From NCBI GenBank assembly GCA_938015415.1, contig CALLPK010000091.1, positions 1 through 41,337 of the forward strand: a DNA stretch of 41,337 nt. The letters run 5' to 3'. This document shows positions 27,053-35,631 of the stretch, piece by piece. This DNA comes from an uncultured Saprospiraceae bacterium (GTDB lineage: Bacteria > Bacteroidota > Bacteroidia > Chitinophagales > Saprospiraceae). The notes under the pieces are model-generated. The model saw only the letters and a list, made by a program, of their open reading frames with translations, made no database searches and was not told where the DNA came from. The first letter of the stretch is position 1. Each line of letters opens with the position of its first letter. Made by a program: the position numbers and the translations under genes.

Positions 27053-28330
27053 TTATTTTTTATCCACCAATTCCAGCACTACCCGCCTGTTTTTAAGTCG
27101 TCCCTCGGCGGTCTCATTCGAATATTTAGGTTGCGTCTCTCCCATTCCAATCAATCGAATATTTGGAAAATATGTTTGAACGACCTCCCCGATCGCTTCG
27201 GCTCTTTTTAGCGATAAAATCTGATTATCCTCTAGTCCTCCCACGTTATCCGTATGCCCGGTGATTTTAATCACACTGACTTGTTCATAATCAATCGTTG
27301 ATAAAATCTGCTCTAATTCTAAAATATTGGTCTCGTTTAATTCGTAGCTACCAGACGCGAAATACTGATCTCCAATTTCAATTTCTTTTTTTAATACTGG
27401 TTTTGGTTCCATGTTAGGAGTCAAATCAGTAATTGTATCTGCCAGTGTAACCAAGGTTTCCTTTTTACGCTCTACGCAAATTTCGCTTTCATCCTGACTA
27501 ACCAGCTCAACATCATCGATATAGTAATCGCAAAAAGGCGTTTGCCACTTTTTCTTCCCAGTATCAGCCACCGTTACCTTCAGGACCTTGTCCGGTAATT
27601 CATAATCTAAATTTCCAAAATAGATATAGGTTTCTCCACCCCGGGCGATATATTCGCAGGATACTTTTTGATATCCCTTTATGGTACTTTCCGGAATCAG
27701 GACTTTACAATCACTCGGTAGCTTTTCTATCGGATAAGGCGAAGATTCTTCTGGTAATGATATAATTTTTTTTCTTTTAAAATCCACTTTTTGCATTCCA
27801 TCTCTTAAACGAATAGTATCCGAAAAGAAAACATCAATATGATTTACTAAAATATTCCCTCTGGCAAATTTCACCCAGAAGGAAAGACGATAAGTGTGGC
27901 CCTCAATTAAAGGCTGGCAGGTACGCCCTGCCAAATGCGTCGTTTGAAAAAATGTCTTTTCTCTTCTGGCAAATGGAGTAATCGAACCAAAAGCATAGCC
28001 ATTATTTGCATTCCCAGTATTGGAATAAAAGGTAGTCCCAACAGTCGTAGAATCATCATTAAAATTCCAGTGAGCGGACGCTACATATGTTTTTTGTATA
28101 CTATCGCCCATCAACCACCGAGCATGGAAAATATCTTTTCTTTTAAGTGATTTTATTTCTACTCCATCAATATTAAATGAACCCTCAATATTATATAAAT
28201 TTAATGATTCAAAGTCGCCATTGAGCATAAGATCGGATTGGGCCATAGATTGAACCATAGCTACTCCAAAAAACAAAATGGAGACGATTACTCGTCTCCA
28301 CGAAAAACATCTATATGATTTTGAAATCAT
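27053..28330 (-). CDS. OmpA-family outer-membrane protein
   Basis: The 425-residue protein begins with a signal peptide (cleavage near QSMAQ). Residues about 30-290 form a beta-sandwich, CBM-like module typical of Bacteroidota OmpA proteins (LMLNGDFESLN, YRLSFWVKFARG, CDYYIDDVELVSQ). The C-terminal OmpA domain (about 315-425) contains FASGSYELNE, KITGHTDNVGG, LSLKRAEAI and LKNRRVVLELV, which bind peptidoglycan. It anchors the outer membrane or a surface structure to the cell wall. It is convergent with the GT39-like gene (9-bp gap) and follows the barrel protein gene. Confidence 0.9.
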   Translation of the reverse strand: MISKSYRCFSWRRVIVSILFFGVAMVQSMAQSDLMLNGDFESLNLYNIEGSFNIDGVEIKSLKRKDIFHARWLMGDSIQKTYVASAHWNFNDDSTTVGTTFYSNTGNANNGYAFGSITPFARREKTFFQTTHLAGRTCQPLIEGHTYRLSFWVKFARGNILVNHIDVFFSDTIRLRDGMQKVDFKRKKIISLPEESSPYPIEKLPSDCKVLIPESTIKGYQKVSCEYIARGGETYIYFGNLDYELPDKVLKVTVADTGKKKWQTPFCDYYIDDVELVSQDESEICVERKKETLVTLADTITDLTPNMEPKPVLKKEIEIGDQYFASGSYELNETNILELEQILSTIDYEQVSVIKITGHTDNVGGLEDNQILSLKRAEAIGEVVQTYFPNIRLIGMGETQPKYSNETAEGRLKNRRVVLELVDKK

Positions 28331-28433
28331 GCTTGTCGTTTCAGTCAGTAAAAATTTTAATTGTATGAGTATTTTATTAAAACGAGTAATCTAAACAATT
28401 TATTTTTAAAATATGGAATTTTAATATTATTTT

Positions 28434-31400
28434 CTAAAAATAATACCCCAACCTTAACGTAAACGTATCATCATCCCGGCTATTCGTAAAACTATAATAC
28501 GCATTGATCACCGCGAGTCTAAATGGAGAAAACCACACACCCGCCGTACTCACCGCGTGCCACTCATCCGAGCTTTCGCCCTTGAGCCAAACCCGTCCAA
28601 TATCGTAGCCACCGTTTAGCCCAAATTCAAATGGAAGGATTTTATTTTTCCAATAAAAAAGAGAAATCCGTAAATCTGTGTTTCCGTAAATAGCCGTTTC
28701 CCCGGAATAGCGATTGTTTCTAAAACCTCGTAAAAAACTATTATTCCCTAAGGTTTGATAGTTATAAAACCGCAAACCTTCGTCGCCACCGACCAGATGG
28801 GATCCACCAAAACGCAAGGCCAAAGTAATTGGAAATTTTCGGTTCAGCGTAGCGTAAGTACTCAGTGATCCGCCGATAGTTCCAAAATGATCTTCGTCGG
28901 TAAAATTACGGCGGTAATCCGCAAAGACGGACAAACGGGTTCCTTCTTTTCCACCCACTACCGTATTAATTTCTCCGGTCAAACTCAGCCCGCCGTAGTG
29001 CTGTACTTGAAAGTCCTCTTCCGAAAAGAACTCGCTACGAGAAGAAATACGGTTGTCTTGTTCTACCGTTCGAACACGCTCGTAGAAAGGACCAAAATTG
29101 ATTCGATAAATTTGATTCCTCCAGGTATTTCCCAGTAATGGTGCTACCCGTAATCTTTCTAGTCTTACCTGATTAAAATTAGTCCGCTGACGGGGTGGTC
29201 GGTTCTCGTTTCCTAATCCAAAAAAATTAAAATAGATCGGTTGCTCCACCGTTACGGTTGGTAAAAAATCAACTTTTCCAAAAAAATCAACAAAGTCTGC
29301 ACTATAACTAAGATTAAAAGAATTGGACTTCGTCGCCCGATTAAAGAGAATCGTTTGTCTACTGGCATAGGGCTTTTGCCGAAAACGGTACCGCCAAAAA
29401 CTGAATCCTAACCCTACAAAAACACCATCATCCACATTACTCCCAAAAGAAGGCAAAGGCAGATAGCGGTTATGCACAAAGAGTTGCCGATCGTATTTAT
29501 TAACGGTCACATTATTTTCCGTCACATCCTTGGTTTCACTTCCTCCTTCGATCACAATTCCATCCGGCTGATCGTAAACCCAGTTCTTTTTTCTGAGACC
29601 ATTCACCTTCGATTCGTCTATCACCCGGTCCATTCCTTCTCCACCAATAACCCTGATCAACGAGCCTTTTCGGGAGGTTCCTTTGATAATAAATTCGTCG
29701 TCATTTTCTAATCCGTATAATCTTATTTCTTTAGTTTCTGAGGCATAAAAAATTCGGTGATACGTTTGCGATTTCTTCTCGCGTTTTTTATTCACGTGAA
29801 AAACCCGTACTTCTGTAATACCATTTTCTCGGCGCTCTACCTCAAAAAGTTCTCGTTTGTTGGTACCTCGTACATCGACCATTTTTGCTTGATATTCGTA
29901 TAATTTTTCGGCGTATTGAGGTAGTTCATTCCGTCTGGATTTTAGCTTAGCAATTACCTCCTCACCGTTGACATCTTGAATAGGTGCAGGCCATTCTGCA
30001 ACGGCAGCCTCGATCACTTCATCCGTTAATCTTTTCTGAAGTGTACGCGCAGCTTCCAGCCAGTCCTCCCGACTCAATTCGTTCATAAAATACCGATCAA
30101 ACCACTTACCATTATAAGTTTGTCCGATCGGATCCTTAAGACGGGCTTTAAAGGTTTTAGTGGATCGATTCGCAAAATTCCGACTGATCAACCATGGAAG
30201 AAAACCACGACTAGCATAAAAAGACTGATCGCGATCACGGGGGATGGGCCGGTACAAATTAGTCCCGTCTTCCTGTTTAAATTTCGCCCAGCGCCACTGA
30301 TCGTCGTGCCGATCCCAGTCGTGAATAAACATATCAAAAACTCTACATTTTACGACCCATTTTTGGTCAACTCGATTGTCAGGGTCATCAGTTAGTTTAG
30401 GAATTAATTTTCGGTACGAAATAATATCTTTACTATTTCCAAAGCTGTTTATATCGGAACGGTCGCCCGCTGGCCGTTCTTCAAACATGTACAGATTATC
30501 TCCGAATTCATTATTATACGTCCCCAACGCAAGTTGACGCGGTGCATAAACAAGGCGCGGATTGGTATGATAAATTCCAGCAGCTTCCGCCAACACTGGA
30601 ACTACCAGCGCTCCGTAAGGATGTAGCCCTGAGACCTGATCCTGAAAATAGCCTTCTACCCAAGTATCTAAATATTGAGCCGGCGTTGATTTGACGACGC
30701 TTTTATTGAGCGAACGGAGTACGTACTGTTGTTCTTGATCATTCTCCAGACGGATCGTTCTGGATGCCTTTCCTCCACCCAGCTGAATCGGCTTCAATCC
30801 ACCTTTTGCTTTTGACAGATCAAGCGGTGGTGCCTTGACGGTAGTGCCCCAGGCTTTCCGATATTGACTTCCCAAAAATACTTCCTTGAATTTTCCGGAC
30901 AGGTACTGCGGAGTGGCGACCCAGGCGACAGAATCTTTTCCAATCGGCATATACGCTTCGTTAGAAATGAGGTCAATCGCGGGAGGGTTTTTACTTTGCT
31001 TGAGTTGTTTTCTAAAACAAACCATCAATTCGTCCCCTTTCTTATTTGGTTTTACAAATTCCAACCACATACTACCATTTTCGTAAACGTAGATTTTAGA
31101 ATAGCCAGTTGAAGCGTGGACGAAGTTAGCTTCTACGCCATTAGGATCGGGACGTCCGGTAGTCGCATAACTTACTTTTCGATTTCCACCGCCACTGATT
31201 ATAAAATGGTGGTTAATTTTATTTTGATGAAAATATTGAAGATTATTTTCGTGCGCAGAAACAAAAACCATGTCTTCGTAACCCAATAATATATCTTCAA
31301 TTTCTCTTTTTAGCACTAAAAAATCTGGATGATTAATATCTTGTTTATTTCCGTATAGACTACGTCGAATTAGATTAAGCGAGCCAATCCCGGGTGCTGG

Positions 31401-32201
31401 CAATAGATGATCCTTTAAGGGATAATGTCCACCCCGCACACCCCGACTATAGAGCGGATGATGCATGATAATCAGAACGTGGTCATTGCGGTGTTTATTG
31501 ATTTGTTCTCTCAGTTGTACCAGATAATCCAAACGGGAGGTGGTTTCACAACGCTGATCGATATTTACTTCTTTGTGTTCATTCTGTATCCACCATTGGC
31601 TATCGACAAAAATCATTACAATATCTTTATTGATTTCTTCTTTTTCGGGACCGCTACATCCGTCGTCCGGCAAAAAATGATCTCCTTTTTCTTCTGGAAA
31701 TTTATTATTGAAATACGCTTCGATAAATTCTTCCTGCCGTTGGATTGCTTTTAATCCTCCTGCATGACCATTCTGCCAGTCTTTTCTACCGGGCGCAAAA
31801 AAAGTTTTTCCTTTAAAGTCGTCAAAAAGAAGAAATATTTTTTCGAGTTCTGCTTCCCTTTTTTTACGTTTGGGATCGTCCATTGCAGGTAGTCCGGCCG
31901 GTGCAATATTATTTCCTAAGAATACGAGAGAAGAAGCATCTGTTGCCGTGGCTAAATCTTGTCGTAAAAGTGCTAAAGCAGGAGGCATTTTTTGGGTGAG
32001 ATGGGTATTTCCTACGTTCCCTACTAAGAAAAAAGTATGTTCCGGTTTCTCGGTGGGTAACCTATTCGTTTCCCATTCTTTTACATTTTTATCATAATAA
32101 GGCAATTTCTTGGTATTACAGGATTGCATCAATCCGGTGACCATCAATAGCAATAGTAGTTTAAAGAAGGGAGGAAAAAAAGAAGTCTTAAAAATTTTCA
32201 T
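28434..32201 (-). CDS. Outer-membrane barrel lipoprotein with degenerate metallophosphatase domain and kinase-like motif region
   Basis: The 1255-residue protein starts with a lipoprotein-type signal ending at Cys28. Residues about 54-350 have the calcineurin-like phosphoesterase pattern, but key metal sites are changed: GNVGN (61-65) where the family has GDxGN, LGNN (95-98) for LGDN, PGRKDW (137-142) for GNHDW, and AHENNLQ (about 315-321) for GHEHNLQ. MHHP near 246 remains. Residues about 450-850 contain IHDWDRHDDQWRW and PRDRDQSFY (about 625-660), reminiscent of HipA/CotH-type kinases. The last 400 residues are an Omp85/surface-antigen barrel, ending with aromatic YYF. It probably sits in the outer membrane. 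Confidence 0.8.
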   Translation of the reverse strand: MKIFKTSFFPPFFKLLLLLMVTGLMQSCNTKKLPYYDKNVKEWETNRLPTEKPEHTFFLVGNVGNTHLTQKMPPALALLRQDLATATDASSLVFLGNNIAPAGLPAMDDPKRKKREAELEKIFLLFDDFKGKTFFAPGRKDWQNGHAGGLKAIQRQEEFIEAYFNNKFPEEKGDHFLPDDGCSGPEKEEINKDIVMIFVDSQWWIQNEHKEVNIDQRCETTSRLDYLVQLREQINKHRNDHVLIIMHHPLYSRGVRGGHYPLKDHLLPAPGIGSLNLIRRSLYGNKQDINHPDFLVLKREIEDILLGYEDMVFVSAHENNLQYFHQNKINHHFIISGGGNRKVSYATTGRPDPNGVEANFVHASTGYSKIYVYENGSMWLEFVKPNKKGDELMVCFRKQLKQSKNPPAIDLISNEAYMPIGKDSVAWVATPQYLSGKFKEVFLGSQYRKAWGTTVKAPPLDLSKAKGGLKPIQLGGGKASRTIRLENDQEQQYVLRSLNKSVVKSTPAQYLDTWVEGYFQDQVSGLHPYGALVVPVLAEAAGIYHTNPRLVYAPRQLALGTYNNEFGDNLYMFEERPAGDRSDINSFGNSKDIISYRKLIPKLTDDPDNRVDQKWVVKCRVFDMFIHDWDRHDDQWRWAKFKQEDGTNLYRPIPRDRDQSFYASRGFLPWLISRNFANRSTKTFKARLKDPIGQTYNGKWFDRYFMNELSREDWLEAARTLQKRLTDEVIEAAVAEWPAPIQDVNGEEVIAKLKSRRNELPQYAEKLYEYQAKMVDVRGTNKRELFEVERRENGITEVRVFHVNKKREKKSQTYHRIFYASETKEIRLYGLENDDEFIIKGTSRKGSLIRVIGGEGMDRVIDESKVNGLRKKNWVYDQPDGIVIEGGSETKDVTENNVTVNKYDRQLFVHNRYLPLPSFGSNVDDGVFVGLGFSFWRYRFRQKPYASRQTILFNRATKSNSFNLSYSADFVDFFGKVDFLPTVTVEQPIYFNFFGLGNENRPPRQRTNFNQVRLERLRVAPLLGNTWRNQIYRINFGPFYERVRTVEQDNRISSRSEFFSEEDFQVQHYGGLSLTGEINTVVGGKEGTRLSVFADYRRNFTDEDHFGTIGGSLSTYATLNRKFPITLALRFGGSHLVGGDEGLRFYNYQTLGNNSFLRGFRNNRYSGETAIYGNTDLRISLFYWKNKILPFEFGLNGGYDIGRVWLKGESSDEWHAVSTAGVWFSPFRLAVINAYYSFTNSRDDDTFTLRLGYYF

Positions 32202-32227
32202 AGGGGTATTTAAAGAGAACTAAATGC

Positions 32228-32260
32228 CAAAAATAAAAATTACCCGGTTCTATTCGGGTA
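32228..32260 (-). promoter_or_regulatory. Promoter with overlapping inverted repeat upstream of the barrel lipoprotein gene
   Basis: On the minus strand TATTTTTG (32228-32235) is a perfect -7 box 26 nt upstream of the ATG at 32201. Just upstream TACCCG and CGGGTA (32241-32246, 32255-32260) form a 6-bp inverted repeat that covers the -13 to -33 interval, the place for a repressor. Confidence 0.45.
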
Positions 32261-32332
32261 TTATAATACACATTAACAGTCTTAAATGTTTGTTTTCTAG
32301 TAAAAGTTCACCCTTGTTAGTGCTATTGACCG

Positions 32333-32375
32333 CTTATTAATAAAGTTAATAAGTCTGTTTATTTTATTAAATTTG
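32333..32375 (+). promoter_or_regulatory. Promoter and upstream inverted repeat of the coiled-coil protein gene
   Basis: TAAATTTG at 32368-32375 is a perfect -7 box. CTTATTAA and TTAATAAG (32333-32340, 32346-32353) form an 8-bp inverted repeat with a 5-nt spacer, covering the -33 region where no TTG is visible. This could be an activator or repressor site. Confidence 0.45.
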
Positions 32376-32437
32376 TGCATTGACATTGAGCAACCCTATT
32401 GAAGTTGTTTTACACTAAAATTTCTAATAAAAAAATT

Positions 32438-33373
32438 ATGAAGACCAGAACTATTCTTGGAATCATCGCGGTACTTTTACTACTTTTCCTTTTGGGAACT
32501 GCCTTTTGGGGATATGGATTAAAAACGGAGAAGGAACAACTTATCTCAGAAAAAACAATGTTAACTAATGAATTAGGAGCTATTGAAATTTTAAAATCAG
32601 ATCTCGAAGCAGAAGTTGATAGCTTAGAATCAGCTTATTTTTCTTTGGCCGACGAAAACGAATCTTTACAAGAGTCTTTGAGTAGCGAAAAAGCCAGAGT
32701 ACGTCGACGTGATCAGCGGATCAAATCCATCAGCAATGCTCTGGCCAAGGAACAAACTGATAACGGAGCCGAGGTAAGCGATCTACGTAGTCAGATTCAG
32801 GGATTACTCGCCTCGAAGGCAGCACTGGAATCTTCCATTTTTTCCTTACGCTCCGAAAATGATTCCCTGCGTAACGCAACCGTCGGGCTAACCAAAGACC
32901 TCGGTAAAGCTCGCGAGGACAATCTCGCTATGGCTAACCTCAACCGCTCCATGGAAGGAGAATTGGACCGACTTACCCTTGCCAATTTCAAAGCTTCCGC
33001 TTTCAATGTTGAGTTTTTAAAAAGAAATAATAAAAAGGTAACTTCTAAATCCCGCCGTGCCAAGCGTGTTAAGGTTAGTTTTGATCTAACTTCCGTACCA
33101 CAGGAATACCAGGGTGTACGCCCAGTCTACTTAGTTATCACTGATGAAAAAGCAACTCCAATTAAACTCCAGAAGCCCATTTCGGCCAAGGTAGTCGTTA
33201 ATGGTCAGTCCCAGGATATCATGGCCGCCGAAGCCAAAGAAGTCAACGTACAAAAGAGTCAGCGAATCTCTTTTACCCACGAACTAGACGAAAAGTTAAG
33301 TTCCGGTTATTACCGAATTTCAGTTTATACCGATATTGGTTTACTCGGAGCTACCAACTTTAGATTGCGATAG
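32438..33373 (+). CDS. Membrane-anchored coiled-coil protein
   Basis: From the ATG at 32438 the protein has 311 residues; an in-frame TTG at 32399 is not needed. One membrane helix (ILGIIAVLLLLFLLGTAFWGY) is followed by a long heptad-rich coiled coil at about 30-190 (LISEKTMLTNELGAIEILK, ENESLQESLSSEKARV). The C-terminal 110 residues form a beta domain (VKVSFDLTSVPQEYQGVRPVYLVI, GYYRISVYTDIGLLGATNF). This layout is common in Bacteroidota and is of unknown function; it could be a structural envelope protein. The gene stands alone between its own promoter and a strong palindrome. Confidence 0.8.
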   Translation: MKTRTILGIIAVLLLLFLLGTAFWGYGLKTEKEQLISEKTMLTNELGAIEILKSDLEAEVDSLESAYFSLADENESLQESLSSEKARVRRRDQRIKSISNALAKEQTDNGAEVSDLRSQIQGLLASKAALESSIFSLRSENDSLRNATVGLTKDLGKAREDNLAMANLNRSMEGELDRLTLANFKASAFNVEFLKRNNKKVTSKSRRAKRVKVSFDLTSVPQEYQGVRPVYLVITDEKATPIKLQKPISAKVVVNGQSQDIMAAEAKEVNVQKSQRISFTHELDEKLSSGYYRISVYTDIGLLGATNFRLR

Positions 33374-33453
33374 TTTTTGCTATTGGCTACGCTCTTTTTA
33401 ATTCTTGTTTCCCTCAATTACAATTGAGGGAAACAAGAAGCTAGTAGCAAAAA
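33374..33453. repeat. Nested long inverted repeat downstream of the coiled-coil gene
   Basis: The inner arms, 33402-33419 and 33422-33439, are a perfect 18-bp inverted repeat (TTCTTGTTTCCCTCAATT and its complement) with 2 nt between. Outer arms TTTTTGCTATTGGCT (33374-33388) and AGCTAGTAGCAAAAA (33439-33453) pair at 13 of 15 positions. The inner hairpin can act as a bidirectional terminator; the outer symmetry is more than a terminator needs and could be a small mobile-element remnant. Confidence 0.75.
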
Positions 33454-33478
33454 GCAAGCAGCCTTTTACCCCTTCACC

Positions 33479-34000
33479 ATGTGGCAAAAAATAAAAGAAG
33501 AAATCACTTACCAAGGCTGGCGAGATATGCTCCGCCGAACCTTCCGTATGCCCGACGGAAAAATAGCCGACTTCGATATTGTACGTAACGCGGATTTTGT
33601 AACCATTGCTGCCTTTACTAAAAAGAAAGAAGCTATTCTGGTCAAACAGTTTCGTGCAGGTCCGGAGATGGAATTACTCAGTTTTCCGGAAGGATATATT
33701 GAGCCAAAAGAACTCCCTGAAGTCGCCGCTCGTCGCGAACTCGAAGAAGAAACCGGTTACCGAGCAGGAAAGATAGTCTTTCAAAAAGTCTTTCGACAGG
33801 CCTACTCGACGGAGACGCGTACTTGTCTACTGGCCATCGATTGCGAAAAAATCACCACCCAAAATCTGGACAAAACAGAATTTATTGACGTGCAACTTCA
33901 TCCTTTATATGAATTTAAAAAAATGTTGGCGGATCCCAATAATCAGCAGTTAACTACCGTAGACAGCGGCTATTTAGCACTAGACTACCTAAACTGGTAG
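33479..34000 (+). CDS. Nudix hydrolase, ADP-ribose pyrophosphatase-like
   Basis: The 173-residue protein has the complete Nudix box from GYIEPKELPEVAARRELEEE to TGYR, matching G(x5)E(x7)REUxEExGU. The preceding KQFRAGPEMELLSFPEGYIE is typical of the NudF/ADP-ribose pyrophosphatase branch. It would hydrolyse ADP-ribose or another nucleoside diphosphate derivative in the cytoplasm. The substrate is not settled by the sequence. It is preceded by a strong palindrome and has no obvious operon partner. Confidence 0.9.
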   Translation: MWQKIKEEITYQGWRDMLRRTFRMPDGKIADFDIVRNADFVTIAAFTKKKEAILVKQFRAGPEMELLSFPEGYIEPKELPEVAARRELEEETGYRAGKIVFQKVFRQAYSTETRTCLLAIDCEKITTQNLDKTEFIDVQLHPLYEFKKMLADPNNQQLTTVDSGYLALDYLNW

Positions 34001-34164
34001 AAGTTCCCTTTTTACAGGACTGTTTAATCGGCACGCTTTACATCCTTCATTTTTTCAATCCACGAAAAAAAACGATATTGTATCCAATTAACATCTGTTC
34101 ACAATCAGGTGCCTAAGTATATTATGGTTTTTTTAAAAAATTCGGCCAAAAAATACAATTCATC

Positions 34165-35370
34165 ATGAAAAATTTCCTCCTGCTATTCAGTCTCTACCTA
34201 TTGACGGGGCTCGCCTGTCAAGCGCCAGCTACCGATAGTTCCCCAACAGAGAATTCGTCTGAAGCGGCTCCTAAAGCCGAGAAAGTAGCCAACGAAAAAA
34301 AGAAAGAAGAAAAGGCTAAACCGCCCATTCAGCTGGATAAAATTAAATTACCAAAAGGTTTTAAAATTGAATTATTTGCGGAAAATATCAAAAATGCCCG
34401 CTCACTCCGACGTAGTGAGGCAGGTACTATTTTTGTCGGCTCCATGAAAGCGGGTAATGTATACGCGTTGCGTGACGAAAACCAGGATTTTAAAGCAGAG
34501 AAAAAATTTGTGATTGATAAAAAACTCAATCGTCCCAACGGAGTAGCCTACCGAAACGGAAGTCTATACGTTGCGGAGATCAGCCGGATTTTGCGCTACG
34601 ATGATATTGAAAAAAATATGGATAAAGAACCGGAGCCGGTAGTGGTTTATGACAAATATCCCACTGAAGATCACCACGGCTGGAAATACATCAATTTTGG
34701 TCCCGATGGTAAATTATATGTTCCCGTTGGAGCACCCTGTAATATTTGTGAATCCGAAGACCCAATTTTTAACAGTATCACTCGAATCGACCCAGACGGA
34801 ACGAATCTGGAAATCATTCAAACAGGCATTCGAAATACAGTTGGGTTTACCTGGCATCCGCTGACAAAGGAACTCTGGTTTACGGACAATGGCAGAGACT
34901 GGATGGGTGACGATATTCCGGGTTGTGAACTTAACCACGCCCCAAAAGATAATATGAACTTTGGCTACCCGTACTGTCATCAAGGTAATCTTCCCGATCC
35001 AGAATTTGGCGAAAAAAGATCTTGTGACGAATTTACACCACCTGCTCAGGTGCTAAAGGCACACGTGGCTCCACTTGGATTGGAATTTTATACTGGCCAG
35101 CAATTTCCCGCTGAATACCAGAATCAGATTATTGTGGCAGAACATGGTTCGTGGAACCGGGAAAAGAAGAGTGGTTATCGGTTGATGCTAGCCAAATTAA
35201 AAGGAGATAAAGTGGTCAGTTATATCCCGTTTGCAGAAGGCTGGCTAAATCATGATACACAAGAAGTCTGGGGCCGTCCAGTGGATGTAGAATTACTTTC
35301 TGATGGCTCTATACTGGTCAGTGACGACTATGCAGATGTAGTTTATCGAATAAGCTATAGCGCATCCTAG
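34165..35370 (+). CDS. Sorbosone dehydrogenase-family lipoprotein (PQQ-dependent-type beta-propeller)
   Basis: The 401-residue protein has a lipoprotein signal (LLTGLACQAP, lipobox LTGLAC). A charged Ala/Glu/Lys linker of about 30 residues follows, then a six-bladed propeller: LPKGFKIELFAENIKNARSL, GTIFVGSM, NRPNGVAYRNGSLYVAEI, VGAPCNICE, GFTWHPLTKELWFTDNGRDW, APLGLEFYTG, EHGSWNRE and WGRPVDVELLSDGSILVSDD. This is the L-sorbosone/glucose dehydrogenase-like fold, which binds PQQ and oxidises aldoses or aldehydes. It is anchored in the envelope facing the periplasm. The paired cysteines in APCNICE and CELNHAP could form a disulphide. Confidence 0.88.
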   Translation: MKNFLLLFSLYLLTGLACQAPATDSSPTENSSEAAPKAEKVANEKKKEEKAKPPIQLDKIKLPKGFKIELFAENIKNARSLRRSEAGTIFVGSMKAGNVYALRDENQDFKAEKKFVIDKKLNRPNGVAYRNGSLYVAEISRILRYDDIEKNMDKEPEPVVVYDKYPTEDHHGWKYINFGPDGKLYVPVGAPCNICESEDPIFNSITRIDPDGTNLEIIQTGIRNTVGFTWHPLTKELWFTDNGRDWMGDDIPGCELNHAPKDNMNFGYPYCHQGNLPDPEFGEKRSCDEFTPPAQVLKAHVAPLGLEFYTGQQFPAEYQNQIIVAEHGSWNREKKSGYRLMLAKLKGDKVVSYIPFAEGWLNHDTQEVWGRPVDVELLSDGSILVSDDYADVVYRISYSAS

Positions 35371-35461
35371 TGCTCTATAAGGTGAATTTATTCGCATTTT
35401 ACGGAGTACTAGTTAAGAATCGCACAAATATTTTAATAAAAAATATTATTTTGTGAAAAGA

Positions 35462-35488
35462 AACCTCTTTAAAGTTCAGGGAGAGGTT
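35462..35488. other. Hairpin in the 258-bp gap before the ATPase operon
   Basis: AACCTCT and AGAGGTT form a 7-bp stem around a 13-nt loop. It has no T tract. No other gene-like structure is visible in the gap, which also holds the ATPase promoter box at its right end. Confidence 0.3.
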
Positions 35489-35623
35489 ACTAAGTGGATA
35501 TTTTTGCTTTCCACACCTCAAATCCTAAAAAAGCCATTCGCACAGATAGATTTAAGAAGATATTACTCGAGATTCACAAGCGCTGATTCTTTTAAAAGAT
35601 ATTAGATAACTACAATAGCACGC

Positions 35624-35631
35624 TAAATTTG
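35624..35631 (+). promoter_or_regulatory. -7 box TAAATTTG overlapping the TTG start of the ATPase gene
   Basis: A perfect TAnnTTTG whose last three bases are the only TTG start candidate of the following gene. No TTG is visible at the expected -33 position. It is the same arrangement as at 25506-25513. Confidence 0.45.
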
